Assembly (NCBI RefSeq): GCF_018446385.1
Contig: NC_055991.1
Location: forward strand, 115,611,794-115,675,793
Length of the DNA: 64,000 nucleotides
Direction: 5' to 3'
Source of the DNA: Zingiber officinale
Taxonomy: Eukaryota; Streptophyta; Magnoliopsida; Zingiberales; Zingiberaceae
Positions 1-10,955 of the stretch are shown piece by piece (the first letter of the stretch is position 1; every line of letters begins with the position of its first letter). The translations under genes were made by a program, and so were the position numbers. The notes below the pieces were generated by a model. The model searched no databases and had not been told where the DNA came from. It saw only the letters and a program-made list of their open reading frames with translations.

Positions 1-96
1 TTTTCCGCTGCGCTAACCACTCGTGTGAGTTTTATCTTTAAGTTTTAGCTTTTGAAGAGGCTATTCACCCCCCTCTAGCCATCCAAGATCCCAACA
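1..96 (+). mobile_element. 3' end of an LTR (truncated by window edge)
   Basis: The segment has the ending shared by other LTRs in this window: a TTTTCCGCTGCGC stretch, then CTATTCACCCCCCTCTAGC, then a terminal CCAACA at 91-96. The solo LTR at 29249-31167 ends the same way. The 5' part lies outside the window, so its target duplication cannot be checked. It abuts an oppositely oriented LTR piece at 97-502, which suggests it inserted into that older LTR. Confidence 0.6.
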
Positions 97-502
97 GGTC
101 TTTCCTTCTGCCTATCTTCACTTACTAGGTCTTTCACCTGACTTCACTCACTAGGATTTTCACACTGCCGAGCTTCACTCACCGAGACTTTCACCTGCCT
201 AGCTTCACTCACTAGGTCTTTAACCTGGCTTCATTCACCAGGATTTTCCCTTACCTAACATCCAGTTAGGACTTTTCTAGTCACGTATCCGATTAACCTT
301 GACCTATTTGACTCTTTTTCACATCAAACTGGTCAGTTCTTGACTAAAGGAGAATTGTATCAACAATCTTCCCAATCAGATGATTGCATCTGCAATCTTC
401 ATGTATTGTCAAATATCGAAATCCAAATATCAAGACTCAAGTTTAAGCTAACTCAAGCTTGGTCAACGTGGTCAACCTGATCGAGGGGATATTGCACCAA
501 CA
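97..502 (-). mobile_element. 5' part of an LTR, minus orientation
   Basis: Read on the minus strand it starts TGTTGGTGCAAT at 502. It continues with repeats of the type GTGAGTGAAGCCAGG, matching the opening parts of the LTRs at 17121 and 29249. It is cut at 96/97 by the plus-strand LTR. On its right it interrupts the CACTA transposase remnant. Confidence 0.6.
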
Positions 503-524
503 ACAACCTCTGTCAACTAATGCG

Positions 525-881
525 CTAAATGAGACTTATTATATTGTTGTCGGTAGAAGACCAAAAAACTCTACCCTCTACGACCTTGGCTCCTAGACCA
601 AAGTTGCATTTGATCGTTTGAGGACTCCTAGGGGACATCCTAGTTCCTCTTCTTTTACCGAGGTGTAGTCTTTAAGACGGGAAAATGATGAATTGTGCAC
701 TCAATTGAAGTCAATGGATTAGAGGATGATCATTATGGATCAGTGGAGAGCCATTGAGGAGCAGAGGAGGGCCATTGAGGACCAGAGGAGAGCCGAGGAG
801 GATCAGAGAAGGGCCGAACATGACGTGAATAATGAAGCTCTCTTTGCTCATATACGAGCAGTCATGACTAATTTCTCCTAA
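525..881 (+). pseudogene. CACTA transposase (Transposase_24 / Ptta-En-Spm type) C-terminal remnant
   Basis: One reading frame runs from 525 to the TAA at 879-881 and is broken by three in-frame TAG codons (near 591, 666 and 717). The translation starts NETYYIVVGRRPK..LYDLGS, like the ETYFRVVGGKKKGRVYGLGS region of plant Ptta/En/Spm transposases. It ends in a charged coiled-coil stretch of repeated RRAIE(E/D)Q units between about 750 and 820, then an uncharged tail. Family assignment is from memory of the motif. The gene is certainly not functional: it lacks its N-terminal part and has stops. The CACTA terminus at 2906 supports the call. Confidence 0.6.
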
Positions 882-1108
882 ACCCAGACACCACATGGTT
901 TTGAGTCACAAAAGACTCAAGATCCATTTGACTATGAGGATTAAATTTTTTTGAGATTTGTTCAACTACAACTTAATTTTTTATTTATCATACATAAACC
1001 ATGCAAAATATATTTATTTTGTTTTAATATTCTAATATGCTCATTTCTAAATATTATATTACTATATATTTTAGGAGTACCTATTTATATATTGATCATG
1101 ATCATTAT

Positions 1109-1905
1109 TAATCCTGTCCAAAAATCAAGAAGATGACAAGCTGGAGATATGGATGCTGCGTTGACTGGATGTAGACCGTGTTCCGCTCTACAACACAAGA
1201 AATATCAGTGTTGAGCCAGGGAAGGAGTCCCCGACGTTGGCCCTCCGACGCTCAAGTCAGTCACCGGAAAGAGGGAAGAAAACAAAGTAATAGCAAACAC
1301 AGGCGTGAACAATGAATAACGCGTACCTCCGCCGGTGCATGGACCCCCTTTATATAGCGCCCAAACGGGCGACATGCACGCCTCAAAGCGTGGGCACGCT
1401 CTCCAATTTGTCCTATGAAAGGACCTGTCAGGAAAGTGCCTCAAACACCATACCTTAACAGAGCGTGCATATCCCTGATAAGATAGTAGAAGCTTCTGCC
1501 GTATGAGCTGCCTATTGCCCATGCCTTATGTTAGCAACACTATCTCCTAGAAGGATATTAAGAGATACATCAATGATCCCTCTACTCGGCCGAGCGAGAT
1601 AACCGCTCGACTAGGAACTCCTCGGCTTGGACGGGCTCGACTGCTCTTCCCTGCGGTGACTCGATAGCTTATTTCCATCCAACCGGACTAACATTTCGGT
1701 CGTCCCAACGTTCCTCTACTCTGTGATGAGCGCTTGATAATATTGGTTGTACGAACGTTCTGTTTAGACTAGCCCTTTGTCGGTTGGGCTGTTCATGCCC
1801 GATCGACCACCTCAGGACTCCGCTCGACCCCCTTTGGCGAGCTCGTTGGTTTTCTAGCGTTGACCTCCACATCGGTTGTGATCTTTGTCCTTTGATCCGC
1901 GATCA
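1109..1905 (-). mobile_element. Solo LTR of a Ty3/gypsy Tat-lineage element
   Basis: It aligns by eye with the Tat LTRs at 28974-31770 and 47166-48010: the AATCCTGTCC end (canonical TGATCC, one base mutated), the GCCGGTGCATGGACCCCC block, a minus-strand TATATAAAG promoter box at 1348-1357, and a right end at GATCA. TCATT occurs at 1102-1106 and 1906-1910 and may be the target duplication, but it does not abut the canonical LTR start exactly. No internal region is attached, so it is a solo LTR. It sits inside the CACTA remnant. Confidence 0.65.
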
Positions 1906-2446
1906 TCATTATCATCATCTTTCTATCCAGGTATCTTTTTTATTACATGTAAAATTAGTTATACATGTAAAATTAGTTATACATATATGCAAAATTTTTA
2001 ATTATATATCAATAGGATCATAATATATCATATTTGACTTTCTATAGAATTTTATATTACTAGTATTATTTGGAGTATTTTGTATCATGGTATGTATTTA
2101 TATATTTGATTCTGTACATTTGAATTTGGATATGAATATTTATTTCTATTATTGTGTTCGTGTTTTGTTTCTATTATTATGTTTGTATATTGTTTAGATT
2201 GTGTTTGTTTCTATCCAAAAGACTATTTGTTTGTGTTTATTTGTGTTTGTGATATATGAATTATTAGAATGTATGAATAGTTATAATTATGTTAGTTTGT
2301 TTGTATTTATGAATCGTTAGGATATTTAAAATGTGATTGTATGTGTGGATTATAAAATGTGATGCTTATATGTATGAAATGTCATCCCTTGTGATGGTTT
2401 TATATAGATCCAAATAGAAAATATTCATTTTTAATTTATTTTGTTT

Positions 2447-2906
2447 ACCAACGAAATACCGACGAAAACACTGTTTTCGTCGGTAAACACTGTTTCATAT
2501 CATTACCGTGTGTCGATATTTTCTGATGGAAACACTATTTCCATTGATAATTATTGACAAAAATAGTGGTTTCCGTCAATATATATCTTTATTGGGTACT
2601 GACAGAAATACTATTTCCATAGTAATTTTTGACTAAAAATATATTTTCTGTCGGTAATTGTTAGTCATTCTGGCGTTGTATATTGAAAGAAATGATTTTG
2701 TCGATAATTATTTTTTTGAATTTACCAACGGAATATGCATTCAGTCGGAAATTACAACGACGGAAATTTAATTTCCATCGACAAAACCATTTCCAACGAA
2801 TTATCTCTCGACAAACGAGTTTCCATTGGAATGCCGTCAATAAGCAAATATACCAATGAATTTCCGATGGAAAAATCCGTCAGTGAACCAAAATATTTTT
2901 GTAGTG
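2447..2906. repeat. CACTA subterminal repeat region
   Basis: Dense short direct and inverted words related to ACGGAAAT / TTTCCGTCGGTAA recur about every 40-60 bp and end at the GTAGTG terminus. In CACTA elements such subterminal repeats bind the element's own DNA-binding protein. Here this is inferred from pattern and position. Confidence 0.6.
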
Positions 2907-3295
2907 CTCAACCCTTAGCAAATTGAATCAATATGAAACTACATGAAGTTAACGTGGATAACACATTTTCAATTTTAGTACCTATTTTTTGTTTTTTAAT
3001 TTTATGCTTCACCATTAATATGATAAATCCAGAAGAAATACAAACTCTCAGTGATGTATATAAGATAGTAACCTACATTTGCTCCAATCAAACTTCCAGA
3101 ACATATAATTGCCAAAGAAAAAACTCTCACTCTTAAAGGTCAAACGTTCTACTCCTTAGTAGAGATTTTTTTGTATTAAAGAACAAATTCAAGATCTCGA
3201 TTCTCTTTAAAAGAATTCTCTCTTTTTTTATCTATATTTTCATATTTTGTTCCTAGTCATCTATTCACTGTCAAGTTTCTGTAAGCTAAATTTTG
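2907..3295. other. Intergenic spacer, 3' flank of the Di19-type gene
   Basis: This 389-bp stretch separates the CACTA end from the stop codon of the minus-strand Di19 gene. It is AT-rich. It presumably contains the Di19 3' UTR and polyadenylation region. I see no coding signal in it. Confidence 0.5.
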
Positions 3296-5983
3296 TTAAT
3301 CATCGAAAATACTGGACATAACCAATTCTTGCACAAACTCTGCTTGCTTTTGCTTTTGTTCCCTCTGCTCAGGAGTCAATGAAGCATCACTGATACCAAA
3401 AAGAATAACTTGGATTAGAGGTAGGGTTCCAGACAAATAATAGCAATCATACTTCGTCATATCATCAAACAAATTTGAACCATATAGTATATAAGAAACA
3501 CTTTTTGAGCTTTCACATGGATAAAAGTATCATCTTATAAAAATGACAGGAACACTAAGTTCATATTCAAATAATCACTCTGAAAAAAAATTGACAAGGT
3601 GCTCCTAGAAAAATTGATCTCTTGAAATTTCAGAGTTCACATAAATAATAACTACTATAATTTAAAAAGAGAGATGATATAAGTTTATGATTATGGAGGG
3701 TGTTAGTACATACCTGATCCTTTGTGGATTAACAATTACATTATACTATTTTTCTATGCAAATAATATGAGAGAGGAAAGAAAACTATTCTACATTGATT
3801 GCTGTATTGATAAACTGATGATTCTAATAGCTTATGAATACTTTCATCACAATTTTACCAAACAAGCCCAGAAATCAAATTTCCACTATCATTTTGCCAT
3901 ATCCATTTCAACTTTTCAACATCTGTAATCTTAAAGTGCTATTTTTCTTTTGGTTGGTGTTAATCATAGTTGCAAAAGTTGTGTCAGAGAAGCATTAACA
4001 CGAGATAAATTGAATCAAACAAGCATTAACACGAGATATAGATTTTGAAAATTCTGCATATTTGCTTATCCTAATTGACATTTTGAATGAGAGAATGACA
4101 TGAAATTATAAATGTACGCAAAAACCTAATGTCATTTTCATGTCGATCACAAACGATACAAATGAATACCAATAAAATATACCAATGAGAAAGGCAAGGA
4201 CAATGAAGCAAGTACCTCTCTTCTTTCTCTTTTCTGTTTTCTGCTTCGCAAGCAGAAGGTGTCAGTGTATCTTCAGCGTTAGATGCAGCCACAAAATCAT
4301 CTAAGGCAACTGAGATGTTGTTCCTCAACATATCTTCCCTGGGGACTGAACTTTGCAGATGGGTTTTACTGCTCTCTAGGAGTTTTTGAAAAGAGGATTC
4401 CTTACTGATTAAGAGTGCTTGTTGAGAGTCTGACATCTTGAATTCGGATGATTGTTTAATTTGTTGAGATAATGCATTCATGAACGTGGGGCTAATGGGA
4501 GGAAATTGCAGATAATTAGGCCTGCTAATGTAATGCAAAGTTAAAGAGTCAAAACACACAAACATAGAAATAATCTAGCCCAAGAATTTATCTCCTTTTC
4601 AAATTTTGACATGATTCCTGATCCAAATTGGATAAACATCATAGTTCAAGAGTTGGCTAACTTATGCCAGGGAAAAAAGGATATCCTCAACATGGATCGG
4701 TGAGCTGCTACAATGTGATAAAGCATTTGTGTTTGATTCGAATCGCAGCCAGGACAAACCTGCAAAAATGAACAAAAAGATCAGCAATCAGACTCCTGCT
4801 CGCAAGATATGAAAATTCAAGGACTTGCATTTTCTAAAAAGTCGAGCACATTTGCACTAAATACAATCCAATCTACAAGTAGAAAATTTTAGATGGACAT
4901 GAAAAAAATGCAAACAAATTTAATCCAAGTTTTTATCTCACAGTTCTTTTAATGAAAACATAAATTCATCTTAAATTTGTAGAAGAGAAAAACATAAGTG
5001 CAAAGAGGATATATATATATATTTTAAGCTTAAGGCACATCCATGTTTAGTACTATTTGTGAAATGGCAATATTGATTTATACCATTTTCTTTCAATCTA
5101 GTAATCTGTCCCCAAATAGCCAATTCTTGGATGAAATACTCACTTGCTCACAAGGTGAAACGGTTTGAGGATATTGATGTCTTTAGGCATAGAGTTCAAG
5201 GAAATTATATTTGTAGTAACTTTGGGAGAAGAAAAAAAGACAGAACGAAATATAAACCTAAAATGAAGAAGCCTCTAACAGAATCGAATTTTAGGGAACT
5301 CGTTAGATAGAAACCTAAAGTTTGAATGCGGCAAATTGAGAAAATTTCATATTTCCAACTAGAGAACAAATTCAGTCTGTAAACACAAATTTGAATTATT
5401 CCTAGCACACTGGAGCTACTTCTGTCAACAAGAAAGCAACATCAACTTTAAGACTACCTTTACAACGAATCATGCAAACGAAGCAATTTGAACAAATGGC
5501 CTAAATCTTGTCGAGAATAGATTGGAATGAACAGTGCTCACAGCAGGTCTAGATTCGAGAAAATGCTTCTGGACAAGGTGAGAGCACAGCGAACCAAGAT
5601 CATGGGGCTCGTTGCAGTACGGGCAGGTTAAGGGCCGTGGAATCCCATCCACTTCGAATTCATAGATGCTCAAATCTTCTGCAAAGATTTCAATTTGGAA
5701 GCCAAGAACTAGGGTAAGAGCTCGGGTTCCCGATCGAACAAGGAGAAAACCAGATTCGGAAAAAGAATGGCGGTGGAAGAGATTAGATCGGAAAAGAAAA
5801 GGAACCTGGATTAAGATCATCTCTATCAAACCAGTCTAGAAATTCATTGACCATCAAGTTCTCCCAATCAAAACTGTCGACCGCGGGAACTCCAAGGCGG
5901 ACCATTTGGGGGAAGACCGGAGAAGTGATTCTTGCAAACGAAGGCGCGGTCTCGGATCCACTTTGAACTCCAAGGCGGACCAT
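3296..5983 (-). CDS. Drought-induced 19 (Di19)-type zinc-finger protein, 5 exons
   Basis: Exons on the minus strand are 5983-5806, 5678-5542, 4759-4662, 4521-4216 and 3389-3296. All introns are GT-AG and the phases join exactly, giving 270 residues. Two C2H2-like fingers characteristic of Di19 are intact: C78-C81-H93-H98 (CPYC..LCSHLVQKH) and C107-C110-H120-H125 (CPGC..YHIVAAH). The C-terminus FVQELVMSSIFDD is the Di19_C signature. Di19 proteins are nuclear, stress-responsive regulators; that role is known for the family and not shown here. The N-terminus differs from the usual start (MDxDxW..RL): two in-frame Met codons (5983 and 5905) lie in a 28-bp direct repeat, so translation could begin at either, giving 270 or 244 residues. 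The gene is divergent from RDM4. Which family member it is cannot be decided. Confidence 0.85.
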
Positions 5984-5992
5984 TTGGGGGAA
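5887..5992 (-). repeat. 28-bp direct repeat duplicating the Di19 start region
   Basis: Identical 28-bp copies occur at 5887-5914 and 5965-5992, 78 bp apart. Because 78 is a multiple of three, each carries an in-frame ATG followed by the same MVRLGV reading. The duplication therefore creates two candidate start codons for the Di19-type protein. Confidence 0.85.
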
Positions 5993-6070
5993 AACCAGAG
6001 AAATTCCTTCTCACTGCTGTTACTTCCTGATGGAATCGCCAGAATGGAGACCCGATCGATGGAGCAAGGA

Positions 6071-6100
6071 GATAGAGAGAGAGAGCGAGAGAGGGGGAGA
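6071..6100. repeat. GA-rich microsatellite in Di19 5' UTR
   Basis: A GA-rich run (CT on the coding strand) lies about 90-115 bp upstream of the Di19 start codon. It sits just downstream of the predicted TATA box, so it probably covers the transcription start. CT-rich 5' leaders are common in plant genes. Confidence 0.6.
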
Positions 6101-6114
6101 GGAGCACAGAGGCT

Positions 6115-6122
6115 GATTTATA
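6115..6122 (-). promoter_or_regulatory. TATA box of the Di19-type gene
   Basis: On the minus strand the sequence reads CTATAAATC about 130 bp upstream of the first candidate ATG. That places a start site in the GA/CT tract with a leader of roughly 100 bases, which favours 5983 as the upstream start. Assigned by position and motif only. Confidence 0.5.
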
Positions 6123-6230
6123 GTTTGAATCGAAATTTAGATAAATATAAAAATTAGTTTTAAAAAGGATAAAATTAAAACGGTACCCGTTTTTGAATTC
6201 AATTTTAATAAAATTACAACTGGTTTGATT

Positions 6231-6560
6231 CAACGACTATTAAAATATAAAATAAAATAAAAATATTTTAATTTTATTAAATTATTATTACTATGATGTT
6301 AAAAATAATTTTTATCAATAATTTTTAAAATATTATAATAATTATAATTATACTAGAGTAATAAACTTTTAAAATTAAAAATATATTAAGGTGTTATTTT
6401 TTTTAAAAAAAAAGAGTATTTTATTTTGTTGTTTTAATTATTATTAAAAAAATAGATTCGACGCTTTAGTCGGGGCGGACCGCGGACGGTTACATATTTT
6501 AATCTTTTATCAAGTTGAGTGCGTGTTTTTAATAAATTACCGTTAAGACTTGAGACTACA
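6231..6560 (+). repeat. Dispersed repeat copy 1 in the RDM4 promoter
   Basis: AT-rich sequence that aligns by eye, in the same orientation, with 12543-12900 downstream of RDM4. Shared blocks include AAAATATATTAAGGTGTT, a TTGTTTTAATTATTATTAAAAA block, and TTTTTAATAAATTACC. It ends about 20 bp before the RDM4 TATA box, so it forms most of the promoter region. No terminal repeats or coding capacity were seen. Confidence 0.7.
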
Positions 6561-6581
6561 TTAAATAAGTGTGGGCTAGCC

Positions 6582-6589
6582 TATAAATA
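6582..6589 (+). promoter_or_regulatory. TATA box of the RDM4 gene
   Basis: TATAAATA at 6582-6589 predicts transcription start near 6610-6620, giving a leader of about 200 bases before the ATG at 6810. The leader contains repeats of GGCGATT(T/C)TTGTTCTCCGG at 6650-6725. Confidence 0.6.
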
Positions 6590-6809
6590 AGTAGATCAGG
6601 GAGTCTTTTTTCTCACAAACCCAATTCACCGAAACCTCGATTCTTATCTTCCGGCGATTTTTGTTCTCCGGGCGATTCTTGTTCTCCGGAGGCGATTTTC
6701 TGGGCGATTCTTATTCTCCGGGCGTTAACCTTCGCTGTCTCCTCCGTCGATCAACGGAAAGCCTCCTCCGCTGTGTTCCATCACTGGAAAGTCTCCTCAG
6801 CTGAGTTCC

Positions 6810-9800
6810 ATGTCTCCTCCGTCGATCACCGGAAACCCTCCTCCGCTGAGTTTGATCACAGGAAACCCTTCTCCGCTCAGTTTGAACACAGGAAACCCTC
6901 CTCCGCTGAGTTTGAACACAGGAAACCCTCCTCCGCTCAGTTTGATCACAGGAAACCCTCCTCCGCTCAGTTTGAACACAGGAAACCCTCCTCCGCTCAG
7001 TTTGATCACAGGAAACCCTCCTCCGCTCAGTTTGATCACAGGAAACCCTCCTCCGCTGAGTTTGATCACAGGAAACCCTCCTCCCCAGAGTTTGATCACA
7101 GAAAACCCACATCCGCTGAGTTTGTTCACAGGAAAGCCTCTTCCACTGAGTTCGATCACTGGAAAGCCGGTGATCGTAAGGGTTAAACGGAAGGCCTCCC
7201 AATCAAAACTTGACTCCTTCTGTATGTTATTTTTCTTCTTCTTTTTTCCCTCTTTGGATAATATTAGAATGGGAGATAAAGGTGTTTTTTTTATTATGCG
7301 CTCAGGGCTGGAGATTAATGAAAGGCCACATAAAAAAGCATTCTTGGGTCTTGGAAATCTCTCCATATCTGATTGCGGCACAGGAAAAGGTATAACCTTC
7401 ACTTTTTCTTTTTTCTGTTTTTAATGGGATTATCATAATTTCAATGCATGCATTTATTGAGTTGTTGCTACTTGAAAATGGAGGAACTCGAAAATGGTTT
7501 CTAGATATAATCTATGTTCTTTATATGCTAGGGACATGGAAACAATGAGTCAAACTGAAGTGGGGTAGCATACATCAATGGTCTGCTATTAGCTTATATT
7601 AATTTATAAATGATATAGTTGTCTGCTTGTAGCTTATATTAATTTATAAATGATATTGAATATAACTATGAATTTTGTAATCATGATGCTGAAATGACTC
7701 ATTGAGAACTTTGAATCGGGTGCAGTGGTGCTGTGTTCATACACTTAAACATTAGATAAATGACGGAAACTTGATTCTGACAGAACAGTTAGACTGGTGG
7801 ATTTTTGTGAATGTTTTGTTCATTAGGTTTTAACCACGAAGATATCATGTCATTGTTAAAAGAAAATGATCTTTGTATAGCATTATGAAGTTCCTTTTGT
7901 CTTCGTGTTTCAACTTTTCTTCTTGTAAATTGTAATTTCTGAATCACATGGGTTGAGTTTTTCTGTTTTGGTGAAAGGGAATCATGAGCTCTTGTACAAT
8001 GCCCAATTATGTAAATATAAAGCTACTGGAAAGGCCTGAGGAGTTCCTTCTTATAAGTTTGTAATTGACAAAGTTTTAAAAAATGATAGCCCCTCATGTT
8101 CTGTGTTTTGCTTTGTAATTTCGGATAAGTAGTTTTGATTGGCTGCCTATTATGTGAACATATATGACTGAAAATTTCTCATCAATGATGCTTCTAAAAT
8201 GCAGTTCTCAATGATAGCCCCTCATGTTCTGTGTTTTGCTTTGTAATTTTGGATAAGTAGTTTTGATTGGTTGCCTATTCTGTGAACATATATGATTGAA
8301 AACTCACATGGGTTGAGTTTTTCTGTTTTGTTGAAAGGGAATCATGAACTCTTGTATAATGTCCAATGATGTAAATATAAAGCTACTGGAAAGGCCTGAG
8401 GAGTTCCTTCTTATAAGTTTGTAATTGACTAAGTTTAAAAAATGATAGCCCCTCATGTTCTGTGTTTTTCTTTGTAATTTTTGATAAGTAGCTTTGATTG
8501 GCTGCCTATTCTGTGAACATATATGACTGAAAATTTCTCACCAACGATGCTTCTAAAATGCAGTTCTCAATGAGCTTGCAAGTGAGAAGATGTTAGTTCA
8601 GCATCTTGAGACAGTTGGGCACTCCCAGTCTGTCAAAGATGTGTTGCATTCTTTTCTGGTTAACACCTAATCTCTGTTACTCTCTGTATACTCCTATGTC
8701 ATTTGATATGGTCATTGGTTTAGATTTCATTTGTTGAATCTGTTAGTAATCTTCTTTCTCTCTCTCTCTCTCTCTCTCTCTTTTCAACCAGCAGCAACCT
8801 TCCAGAAATATAAAAGAAGTTAAGGGGAGATCTAAGGAGCGTAGAAGTTTGTATAAACCTGATAAGGTAATGTTATCACTTCAATTTCTTATGTTACATT
8901 ATCCATGAAAAGATGTTATCTTAACCTAATCTTGCAGAATTATTTACCATTTCACTGCTGCATTTTTCCTTTGATTTATATTCTCTATTATCGACACTGC
9001 TAAAATGACACAATTTTATGTAATTTCTGCCATCTATTATATCATGATTCCTAAACCATAAATTGCCGAAAGGATGTTTTTGCCAGCTCATAATTCTCAC
9101 AGAGAATTGGTTATTAATCTTTTGTAAAATTCACATGACAAAGAGCTGAGTAAATTATTCTATCAAATGATATTGAGCATGTTTTCTAAAATCACTTGCA
9201 AAAACAAATTATTGGACTCTTTTTTGTTATCATCCCTGGCCTTTCAAATTTTTTTGGAAAATGCATAGCTCTTGATTTGCCTACTTTGATTCCATTATTA
9301 TTTTTTCTAGTTTAATAACTTTACTTAATCCTAGAATATTTAGCTTTTTTTTGCCTCAAATAATATATTCATTCTTGTTGTACTTCCTGTTCCAACAGAA
9401 ACATAATCAATTGCGGGCCAAGGCTATAAAAGAGCATGAGGTAAATTATTACTCTTTCATGTCATTGAATTGTTATTGCAATTTTTGCGGTGCATGAAAC
9501 ATGCACATCTAAATTTTTGTGTTATATGTCTTCTAATGTAACATTTATTTTACATATCTTGGACTTAGGTTTTATCATTTTACATATTTGGATTCAGTCT
9601 GTTGGAAGTATGCAACCCTAAATAATTTTATGTAGATGCACCAGTTATGCACATGACAAGATCAATAATGTGTTTGTGATAAGAAAGAGTTTTTCATTGT
9701 TATAGTGAGTAAATGTAAGCACAGTTTTACTCTTATATACTCTTCACATTCTATTATCATATGTCTAATTGTTATTTCTGAAAGCTGATAGATTAATTTC

Positions 9801-10955
9801 CTCCCAGCCAAACCAATTGCTCAATTAATAACTTGAACATTACGAGACCATTGGAATGATTTTGACTATTAGTTGTTTGTTTGCGCATTTAATTGGTTTT
9901 ATGATGAGATGCTTTATTATCAATTCATTGCTAAAATTAAGAAACATTGAATCTGGATGTTTTTTTTCCCAAGATAATGTTGCTAAGGCCTATTAAATCT
10001 TATAGGATCTTGCTAGAAGTGCTCGATTTGAACAAATGTGGAAGAAGAGGGGAAGCATGGATGCAGAAGAATGCTCTTTGCATGAAATGTGTCATTTGTA
10101 TGATGTTGTTCGAGTTGATTCCGAAGATGAAACTCACCAAAGGGTGCCAAAGTCCAAGTATGTTTAATATTTAGAGTTTCTATTGCTTTTTTAGTATATT
10201 TTTCTGGTTTATATAAAAGATTCTTGAATGCTGCAGAGTTGCTCCTGAGGCTGATGGTGCAATTTTGGATAAGTATTTACCACTTCTATGGGAAATCCTT
10301 CCACAAGTAGCTGAACAGATTGAACATGACAGAGCAACTACAGAAGGTTCCATCTTCTCCCCCATCTTTAAATCTTCCAATGACAACTTATGTTATATTT
10401 ATGCTTGGAAACAAGAAATCCAATTTGCATACTATGATTAACTTTATATGCAGTTTAAGATCTTCTGTGAGATTCTTTATGATCTGCTCACCGCTAAATT
10501 GCCCTTTTTATTTCTTTTGAACAGATAACTTTGTTTACGACATATATACCACGGGCGTTGGTGTGGACACAGACACGGATAACATTGATGAATATCCATT
10601 GTATGAATTTGGACATTTGATTAATCTGAACTAGCAATTGGAATTTAATTTTGATATTCATTATGCTTATGTATGATTGCTACAGTGTGCAAGTTTATGT
10701 AGAGGACGATTATTATGATGGTCCGTCACAATATGATTATGAAAGTGATGATTCAAATGGTATGACTATATCTTTTCTTTCCTTTTAATTTGACTCATAT
10801 TAAAGTTGGTAAATATTAATATTTGTTTATTTGCAGCTGAGAACAATCCATGGAATGATTATCGCGATGAAGAGTCTGACTTTGAAGATTCTGACTCAGA
10901 ATATGATCAAAGTGAAGAGGAAGATCAAGAGGACTGGAGATGGGGATATCGTTAA
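6810..10955 (+). CDS. RDM4: RDM4/DMS4, Iwr1-family RNA polymerase-associated protein, 10 exons
   Basis: Exons are 6810-7221, 7306-7389, 8564-8658, 8792-8866, 9399-9440, 10006-10157, 10237-10346, 10525-10600, 10686-10759 and 10837-10955. All are GT-AG and in phase, giving 412 residues. Homology is clear: KPVIVRVKRKASQSKLDSFW, then LEINERPHKKAFL, VQHLETV, ARFEQMWKKR, YLPLLWEILP, YVEDD and an acidic tail of D/E/S ending WRWGYR match plant RDM4. Yeast Iwr1 carries Pol II to the nucleus. Arabidopsis RDM4 acts with Pol II and Pol V in RNA-directed DNA methylation. Residues 8-117 are an unusual Pro/Leu/Ser/Asn-rich decapeptide repeat, which accounts for much of the extra length over the Arabidopsis protein (about 346 residues as I recall it). 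ATG 6810 is the first in-frame start and has a TATA box upstream. Exon 4 has a NAGNAG acceptor. Confidence 0.9.
6831..7160 (+). repeat. 30-bp coding minisatellite, 11 units, in RDM4 exon 1
   Basis: Eleven head-to-tail 30-bp units (core GGAAACCCTCCTCCGCT then (C/G)AGTTTGA(T/A)CACA) encode the decapeptide GNPPPLSLIT with small changes. Central units are almost identical and differ at only two or three positions; the edge units are more diverged. Degenerate units extend upstream to about 6737. Several other frames are also open through the array because the unit is a multiple of three, but only this frame joins the conserved RDM4 sequence. Confidence 0.95.
7944..8574 (+). repeat. Tandem duplication in RDM4 intron 2 reaching into exon 3
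   Basis: Two copies of about 270 bp (7944-8213 and 8304-8574) flank a partial copy (8211-8300). They share CACATGGGTTGAGTTTTTCT, then GCTACTGGAAAGGCCTGAG, then the end AAAATGCAGTTCTCAATGA. The second copy supplies the real exon-3 acceptor at 8563. The first carries the same acceptor and first exon bases as a decoy at 8204. Confidence 0.9.
8756..8781 (+). repeat. (TC)n microsatellite before RDM4 exon 4
   Basis: A pure TC run immediately upstream of the exon-4 acceptor acts as its polypyrimidine tract. The acceptor itself reads CCAGCAG, a tandem NAGNAG site. Confidence 0.8.

Larger units (their letters stand above)
503..2906 (+). mobile_element. CACTA (En/Spm) DNA transposon remnant
   Basis: The right end is a CACTA-type terminus: TTTTTGTAGTG ending at 2906. 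Before it lie about 450 bp of subterminal motifs (short TTTCCGTCGG-like and CGACGGAAAT-like words in both orientations). Upstream lies a transposase C-terminal remnant (525-881) in the orientation expected for this end. The left terminus is outside the window or destroyed. A Tat LTR (1109-1905) splits the element and two LTR pieces lie left of it. The stretch 1911-2440 is AT-rich and otherwise featureless. Confidence 0.7.

Noticed and set aside
6711..7402. Long open frames on the minus strand (up to about 200 codons) and a second plus-strand frame across 6711-7402
   Set aside because: They come from the 30-bp unit being a multiple of three with no stops in several frames. Only the frame joined to conserved RDM4 sequence has homology.
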